A stretch of DNA of 64,000 bases, taken from positions 18,503,095-18,567,094 of the forward strand of contig NC_063160.1 of NCBI RefSeq assembly GCF_020921035.1, given 5' to 3'. Under the pieces are notes generated by a model. The model was not told the origin of the DNA. It ran no database searches and saw only the letters and a program-made list of their open reading frames with translations. The translations under genes were made by a program, and so were the position numbers. Positions 57,984-64,000 of this stretch are shown here, piece by piece (the first letter of the stretch is position 1; each line of letters opens with the position of its first letter). This stretch comes from Rhodamnia argentea (taxonomy: Eukaryota > Streptophyta > Magnoliopsida > Myrtales > Myrtaceae).

Positions 57984-59393
57984 ATGACGATATCGCGTTC
58001 CGAGAGCCCGGGAAAGCGGCATTGCGCGGTTCTTGCATTCCCTTTCGGCGGCCATGCTCGGCCTCTCCTAGGACTAGTGTGCCGGCTAGCGCGGGCCTCG
58101 ATGCTCGACGCGCGGTTTTCTTTCTTCAGCACGGCAAGATCGAATCGACAGATCTTTTCGCAAGCGGAGGGCAATCTCCCGGACAATATAACGGCCTATG
58201 ACGTGGAGGACGGCACGCCACCGGACCACGTGTCCACAGGAAACCCGCACGAGCCCGCAAACTTATTTCTCGAGGCAGCGCCCGGGAGCATCAGGAAGGC
58301 CATGGGTGAGGCGGTCTCAGAGACGGGCACGGGGATCAGCTGCTTGATATCGGACGCGTTCTTATCGTTCTCCGGAGAACTGGCGGAAGAAATGCGCGTT
58401 CCGTGGATCCTAGTGTGGATTTCGATGCCGTATCCCCTCTATGTATACACAAACATCCGCCTGATCCGGCAAATATGCTCAAACTCTCCTCCTACAGTTC
58501 CTGATGGCCATGACGGACGTGCCCGCAAAGTCATCCCGGATGTGCCCGAAGTTCTCGTCGGAGATTTGCCCGAAGGGGTACTTGCGCCGGGTGATTTAGA
58601 ATCGGATCTGGTAGGAATTCTGGGTAATCTCGGAGCTCTGTTGCCAAGAGCCAGCGCGATTGCCATGAACTTTTACCATGAGCTAGATCCTACTGCTCTC
58701 ACAAACAATCTCAGGAATACTTTGCCAAACTTGCTGTACTTGGGTTTTCTCACCTTATCGTTGCCGCCGCCTCCGAAGCCAGAGTCTCCGCCGTTGGATT
58801 CCGACATAAACCGTCACTGCATGTCTTGGCTAGAAAGGCAGAAGCCTAGATCCGTCGCATATATAGGATTCGGGACACTAGCAATACTTCCTGAGAATGA
58901 GCTTCACGCCTTGGCGGCAGCACTTGAAGAAAGTAACGTCCCTTACATTTGGTCCCTACAAGACAATTTGAAGGAAAAACTCCCAAGCCAGTTCCTTCAG
59001 AGAATTGGTGCGAGAGGCATCGTCGTTTCATGGGCCCCACAGATTGAAGTATTAGCTCACTCGTCGACCGGTGTATTTGTAACTCATTGTGGGAGCAACT
59101 CTGTGTACGAGAGCGTGGCGAATGGCGTGCCGATGATATGCAGGCCTTTCTTTGGAGATCACAGGATGAATGGTAGGATTGTAGAGGAGGTGTGGGAGAT
59201 TGGTGTCCGTGTTGAAGGCGGGGTCATAACCAAGGACGGCGTACTCAAAAGCCTCCGGCTTCTTTTGGTCGATCAAGCAGGTAAGGCGATGAGAGAGAAG
59301 GTCCGTGCTCTCAAAAAACTTGTTCAAGTGGCGGCCGGACCTAGTGGCAGAGCTGCTGAGGACTTCAGGAGTTTGTTGAAAATAGTTTCATGA
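57984..59393 (+). CDS. UGT78-type flavonoid/anthocyanidin 3-O-glycosyltransferase with altered PSPG box
   Basis: A family-1 UDP-glycosyltransferase resembling flavonoid 3-O-glycosyltransferases, which attach a sugar to the 3-hydroxyl of anthocyanidins or flavonols in the cytosol. A single 469-codon ORF, intronless and uninterrupted. The catalytic His is in FPFGGHARPLL (H24) and the partner Asp in CLISDAF (D124). The 44-residue PSPG box runs from W350 (SWAPQIEVLAHSS) to H393 (ICRPFFGDH). Two positions differ from the usual glucosyltransferase: S371 replaces the almost invariant Trp in HCGWNS, and the last residue is His instead of Gln. In characterised plant enzymes a final His goes with UDP-galactose use, so galactosyl transfer is possible. 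Loss of the Trp could weaken donor binding. Expression and activity are unknown. Confidence 0.85.
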   Translation: MTISRSESPGKRHCAVLAFPFGGHARPLLGLVCRLARASMLDARFSFFSTARSNRQIFSQAEGNLPDNITAYDVEDGTPPDHVSTGNPHEPANLFLEAAPGSIRKAMGEAVSETGTGISCLISDAFLSFSGELAEEMRVPWILVWISMPYPLYVYTNIRLIRQICSNSPPTVPDGHDGRARKVIPDVPEVLVGDLPEGVLAPGDLESDLVGILGNLGALLPRASAIAMNFYHELDPTALTNNLRNTLPNLLYLGFLTLSLPPPPKPESPPLDSDINRHCMSWLERQKPRSVAYIGFGTLAILPENELHALAAALEESNVPYIWSLQDNLKEKLPSQFLQRIGARGIVVSWAPQIEVLAHSSTGVFVTHCGSNSVYESVANGVPMICRPFFGDHRMNGRIVEEVWEIGVRVEGGVITKDGVLKSLRLLLVDQAGKAMREKVRALKKLVQVAAGPSGRAAEDFRSLLKIVS

Positions 59394-59736
59394 CCTTAAA
59401 ACTTGTTCACAGAGAGAGAGAGAGAGAGTATTTACTTCTTTTGGAAAGTTGAGGTACTTGATTGAACAACAAAAAAGTTGTGGTATTTGATTGTGTAAAA
59501 TAAGTAAAAGTTCAGATATTGTCGTGACCGCATAAAAAAGTAGTCTTTACCAGTAAAACACAAAGACACTCATTCCAATTGCATGCCTTGCCTTTCTAAA
59601 TTCATTCCTTTCGGTTCTTAGTTCATTCCATTTCAGTTTGTTCGAACCAAACAGCACAGAAGAGTTGAATTTGCAAGGAAGAATTTATTCAAATTTTCCA
59701 AGGAGTGCCCAGGGATAATTACAATAATGCACATGA
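59394..59736. other. intergenic between convergent UGT78 and ALDH6B2 genes
   Basis: Holds two 3' ends and a short (GA)n run at about 59410-59429. Nothing else is seen. Confidence 0.6.
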
Positions 59737-62700
59737 TCACTTTTGGGAAGTTGGCATGGCCAGCGAAACTCCACTCCCGCTAGGCAAATCTTTCCACTGT
59801 TGTGTCACGGTTTTGATCTGGGTGTAGAAGTTAACCCCGGCCTTGCCTGAAACCAAGACGAAGTAAGGATTAATGGACAGTCCAGATTTAACAGGCGTGC
59901 ACTCTCTATGCGTTTAAGAGTTTTTGGAAAAGAGCAACTTACCATAGAAGTTAAGGTCACCCGTGAACGAAGCCTTGGAACCAGTAAACGAGAAAAAGGG
60001 CAAAGGAACTGGGATAGGAACGTTGATGCCAACCTAAATCGACGCCAGGTTAGTTAACACGTTTGCGACATTCAAGTTCCATTGGGAATTAAAACTACAC
60101 AAGCCAGTGAAGACAAAAAGTTGTTTTCCCTCTAATGAACAGCAAACCACTGATTTATGCATGTGAAATATTCTCCTCTGACCTTGTTACTCTTGGTACA
60201 AAACAAATTGCCATGGTCTACCTAGGTCTCATTTGATTGAATGTTGCAAGAAAGGATCATTGACTCCAGAGAACTATAGTACCTGTCCAGCTTCAATCTC
60301 TGACTGGAATTTCCTCGCAGCTGCACCAGATGTCGTGAATATAGATGCTCCATTTCCATATCTGAGGGAACAAAAAGACCGGCATGAGTAATTTGTTCCA
60401 AGCCACGAAAAAGCATGACTTCTTGAGGAAATGGAAATACTTGTTTTTGTTGACAATGTCCAGGGCCTCCTCAAAACTGTGAGCCTGCAAATCAAATGGA
60501 AAAGCACAAGTACAGGATAGTTCCCATCCATTTCAATCAACTAGAAACATGTTTCAGAGAAGATAATATGTAAGCAGACCTGCATGCAAAGCAGAACAGG
60601 GCCAAAGATCTCCTCCTGCACATTTAGAATCAGGACTTTTCAGTATCGTTTGAAAGAGGGAATACAACGCACTTGTCAAATGATTAGACAACTTCTTTTT
60701 TCAAAATTTTTATTAACAAATGGCTAGATAACTTAGATGAAGATACCTTGTAGCACTCCATCTCAGGCTTGACATCAGCCAATATGGTGGGCCCGATGAA
60801 ATTACCATGTTCATACCCAGGAACCTGAGATGCGACCATGCAAAGTTTTAGTGCACTCCTCGATAAGTAAACTATATTATAGCTTCATTATGTAAGATGT
60901 ACCACCTATTCTTTTGTTTTGAGGACATCATTAATAATTGTTCACTTGTATGAAAACTAAGGATGGAATTTTACAAGAGTATAGAGCTAATATCAAACAC
61001 AAATTTGATGAGTACACAATTCTAACAACATTAATGCACAAATAAATTACATTTCTTTTTCATCTCATGAAAAACCCCTTCACCATCTGCATTGTTTGTT
61101 TAATGATCAGATTATAAAGGTAATGCAACATAGCATCACATAGGTGCCACCAGCAAAATTTGTTATGACATATCTTACCACTATGTTTCTCCCATCAAGC
61201 ACTAGTCTGGCACCATCACTAACGCCAGATTGTATCAGGTTGCATATCCGTTCCTTTGCCTGCAAATAAGAAGGTAAAGCACATGCCATGTGAAATAAAT
61301 TATCACCGCATTAACTAAGATCCAAACTACCAGCACAAGTACAGCCATAGGACCTATCAATTGCAAGTTTGACAATTATTCTCCATCATCAAAATGTTAA
61401 TTGCCCAGACGTGCTAAAAATGTCAATAGTTTTTTGAATGCATATGACTTACTTGTTTGCTAATAACTGGACCTAGGTCCGCACCAGGTTTGGTTCCGCA
61501 ATCCACTTTAAGTGATTGAGCTTGCTCCAGCAGTTTGTCTTCCCTGAGAATATTACATTGTAAACTTGCAGTTGGGATTTCATGTTCACAACAACTTCTC
61601 TTACGGCGCATTTTTCCACACCGACATACTATGTACAGACAAAGCAGATTATAGTTACACATGACTTAATGTCTATACCGAACACTGTCCTCACACTTAA
61701 AAGTGTCGTGATGCAAAAACAATCAAAATCCAAATATCAGACAAGAAAGGCTCGCTGAAATCTATACGGAAACTTGGCTGACAATAGAAAATGAAAAGCG
61801 GGTCTCACGAATAGGTAGTTTAAACATTCACACTACAACCAGCAGAAACAGCAGTGCAGAAACTTAATCTTAGTTGTTTTAGATTTCATTTTGATTAATG
61901 CAGAGAAAAGTCCAGTGAGGAAAACCGCAAAACAAAAACAAAACAAAGGACTGAAAGTGAGGAATCCAAGCCCCACTTCTTTTGATTTGAAAACCTTTTT
62001 CAATGTTTGAGTTGTTTGCGAGCTGCAACCATACTTGATGCTTCTATAATAAGTGAATTCAGGACTTCATGGAGATTGAATACACCAAACTATATCACAA
62101 GAAAACTACCTTTATGCATGTTACTCGAGTTAGCTTTTTGTTCGCTAGCATCTTTTAAGAATTAAGCATGAGCAATGATGTTGCACTAATCACTAAGTGC
62201 TCGCCCAATTACGCAACTGTACAAGCATCTTTAGAACTGAAAGAGAAAAGGCAAGACTCATTGCAGCCGCTTCAATGTAGGCCCTGAAGAAACTGCTTAA
62301 CAGGGGTATGCTAACAGTAAACAGGCACTTGGACATGATGCCAACGTAACAAGGACAGAAATTTCCCTGGTGAGTCTGTAGTGTCCTATCTGTGATTCTC
62401 CATAGATTAAGAGAGAGCACATCCAGAAGTCTAAATTTGACAGACAAAGAAACTGACAGAAAACACATAGATTACCATGACTTTGATCCTCCAACGAAAA
62501 CCACTGTGCTGAGCGCCATACATCTCTGTCCAGCAGCACCAAATCCAGCAGCAACTAGAGCATTTAAAGTTGCATCAACACTTGCATCAGCCAAGACAAT
62601 GGCATGGTTTTTGGCCCCCATATTTGACTGGAGAGCGAAAATGGTAAGTGCGTTACATTCTCTAAATTCAATTTCTCCACTATAACTCAATAAAAGTATG

Positions 62701-63754
62701 ACTCTGCACTTACTTGAACACGTTTTCCCTTGGCTGATGCTCTTGAATAAATGTGCATGCCAGCCTTCAAATCATATGAAACACCACATCAAAAGATAAA
62801 TCAACTATGACTAATCATATTATTATGGCCTATGCAACTCATGAACATCAGTGGCTTTACATTTAGGCATGAAGATGTAGTGGTGTTTGTGGTGCATCTC
62901 ATCTGCAATGTTTTCGAAATCCTTTGCAAACTATCTTCTAAGACTTGTCAATATGAAAGGACACTTGATGGTGATAGTAAGTTAAATGGGAATACTTGTC
63001 CTCATCCACTGAAATGCCATGTGCGACTGACAAAGGGATTAAACTCCACAAGTTGACTCACAGTATTGGAACCGACAAATGACACAGCTCTGATGTCGTC
63101 GTCATCACAAATAGCATTGACGATATCCTGTCCGAGAAAAACCGCCACGAATTTGAATGAGAAAAATAGAATCTCTCTTAACACGCACAATTTGAGACTT
63201 AATACACTGTAAACACCAAACTGACACAACATCATTATTGCAGAAGCTATTTAGACCAGGAATCTTTGCAGTAATCCAAATTAAGATGTAACAAGATACT
63301 AGAAATATTCCAGATTACAAGCTAAAAGCGCTTTATGTTGTAATCATCAGGCGTCCTTATGGGCATAGTTAAAGTATGACAATATATAACAAAAGTGCAT
63401 ATCAAAGGGATTTAATTTGGATGAAGTACTGGAGTCGCACCATATCTATTTAGATCATACTGTTTTCTCCCAACGAATAAGTTTATCTGAGCAAAAGAAT
63501 GGACACATAATGTAGCTACTGCAAAACAATGACTATATTGGATAACCAAAAGACACAGCAGTGGCACAAGGACCCCTATGTTGTCATTCCTATTACCAAG
63601 TCCAATCTAGAAATAAAACACGAAAGAATAATAACTTCAATTGTAGCATCATCGAGGCAAAGTTGGGATCGTACACTTGTTCCATGAACTATATTGAGTA
63701 CACCATCAGGCAAACCAGCCTCCAGTGCTAACTCTGCTAGCATGATGGACGCCC
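59737..63754 (-). CDS. ALDH6B2: methylmalonate-semialdehyde dehydrogenase, mitochondrial (partial, N-terminus outside window)
   Basis: This CoA-acylating aldehyde dehydrogenase acts in valine and pyrimidine catabolism in mitochondria, converting methylmalonate or malonate semialdehyde to propionyl- or acetyl-CoA. Twelve exons are visible: 63675-63754, 63062-63127, 62714-62764, 62476-62627, 61453-61543, 61179-61259, 60747-60824, 60580-60615, 60441-60484, 60283-60361, 59943-60033 and 59737-59846. They join in frame for about 318 residues. Key segments are [40 protein letters not shown], the catalytic Cys in [45 protein letters not shown] and the [17 protein letters not shown] loop. The C-terminus ends SLAMPTSQK. 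The targeting peptide, NAD-binding start and remaining 5' exons lie beyond 64000. Confidence 0.92.
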
Positions 63755-64000
63755 CTGACATAGGCACGAGGAACGTACGAAGAAAGTAAATTATCAGAAA
63801 GACCAGAAGAAATAATTCTGACCAAGATTTTGCCGAGTAGAAGACCGCAAAATTAAAAAAAAGAGCTAAAAAAGAAAAGCAGTTGAAAATATGAAACCAT
63901 CCACCACATTGCAGTTCACTCAATGAAGAAGAGATCACGATTCATGATGCTCTTCATTTAGCCTGTAACAGTTTACTTGATGAAATTTACTCATTGTGCC
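63755..64000 (-). other. ALDH6B2 intron at the window edge
   Basis: No coding exon of ALDH6B2 is recognisable between the exon starting at 63754 and the end of the window, so this is taken as intron. Confidence 0.6.

Overview
This is nuclear DNA of a dicotyledonous plant. Most genes are split by short GT-AG introns with AT-rich interiors, and every recognisable product is a plant family. The intergenic space holds plant transposons and GA/CT microsatellites. The gene set fits a eudicot, possibly a woody rosid, but the sequence alone does not fix the species. I see no bacterial, phage or CRISPR content.

Layout. The left part (1-15.5 kb) holds NMD3 (-, runs off the left edge), nicotinamidase NIC1 (-), plastid fructose-1,6-bisphosphatase 2 (+), a UGT91-type glycosyltransferase interrupted by one in-frame stop (-), a small costars-family gene (-) and an unusual two-domain basic secretory protease (BSP) gene (-). 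From 15,579 to 31,195 there is one 15.6-kb LTR retrotransposon of the Ty3/gypsy Tat type on the minus strand. It has 941-bp LTRs, a GATCC target duplication, a primer binding site, a polypurine tract and decayed gag-pol with a second RNase H. It also carries about 6.5 kb of plus-strand (antisense) cassettes: two plant-mobile-domain units with introns and one intact 248-codon coiled-coil ORF. The insertion lies between the two BSP copies; the right-hand copy (31.8-32.6 kb) is a pseudogene.

The right part (33-64 kb) holds a GT47 exostosin-like glycosyltransferase (-), the 20-exon dynamin-related gene DRP3 (-) with a miniature LTR element (TRIM) and a VNTR in its introns, a twin-CX9C CHCH protein gene (+), a gamma-glutamyl-peptidase-like glutamine amidotransferase (-), a 5.5-kb gene-poor stretch with an inverted-repeat element, an intronless UGT78-type flavonoid glycosyltransferase (+) with an altered PSPG box, and ALDH6B2 (-, runs off the right edge).

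The genes do not form a pathway cluster. They are ordinary housekeeping and specialised-metabolism genes in mixed orientation. The most unusual content is the retrotransposon with its antisense gene cassettes, followed by the BSP fusion with a damaged second zinc site, the UGT78 substitutions and the intronic TRIM. Exon coordinates were worked out by hand from splice signals, frame continuity and remembered family sequences; none was checked against transcripts.
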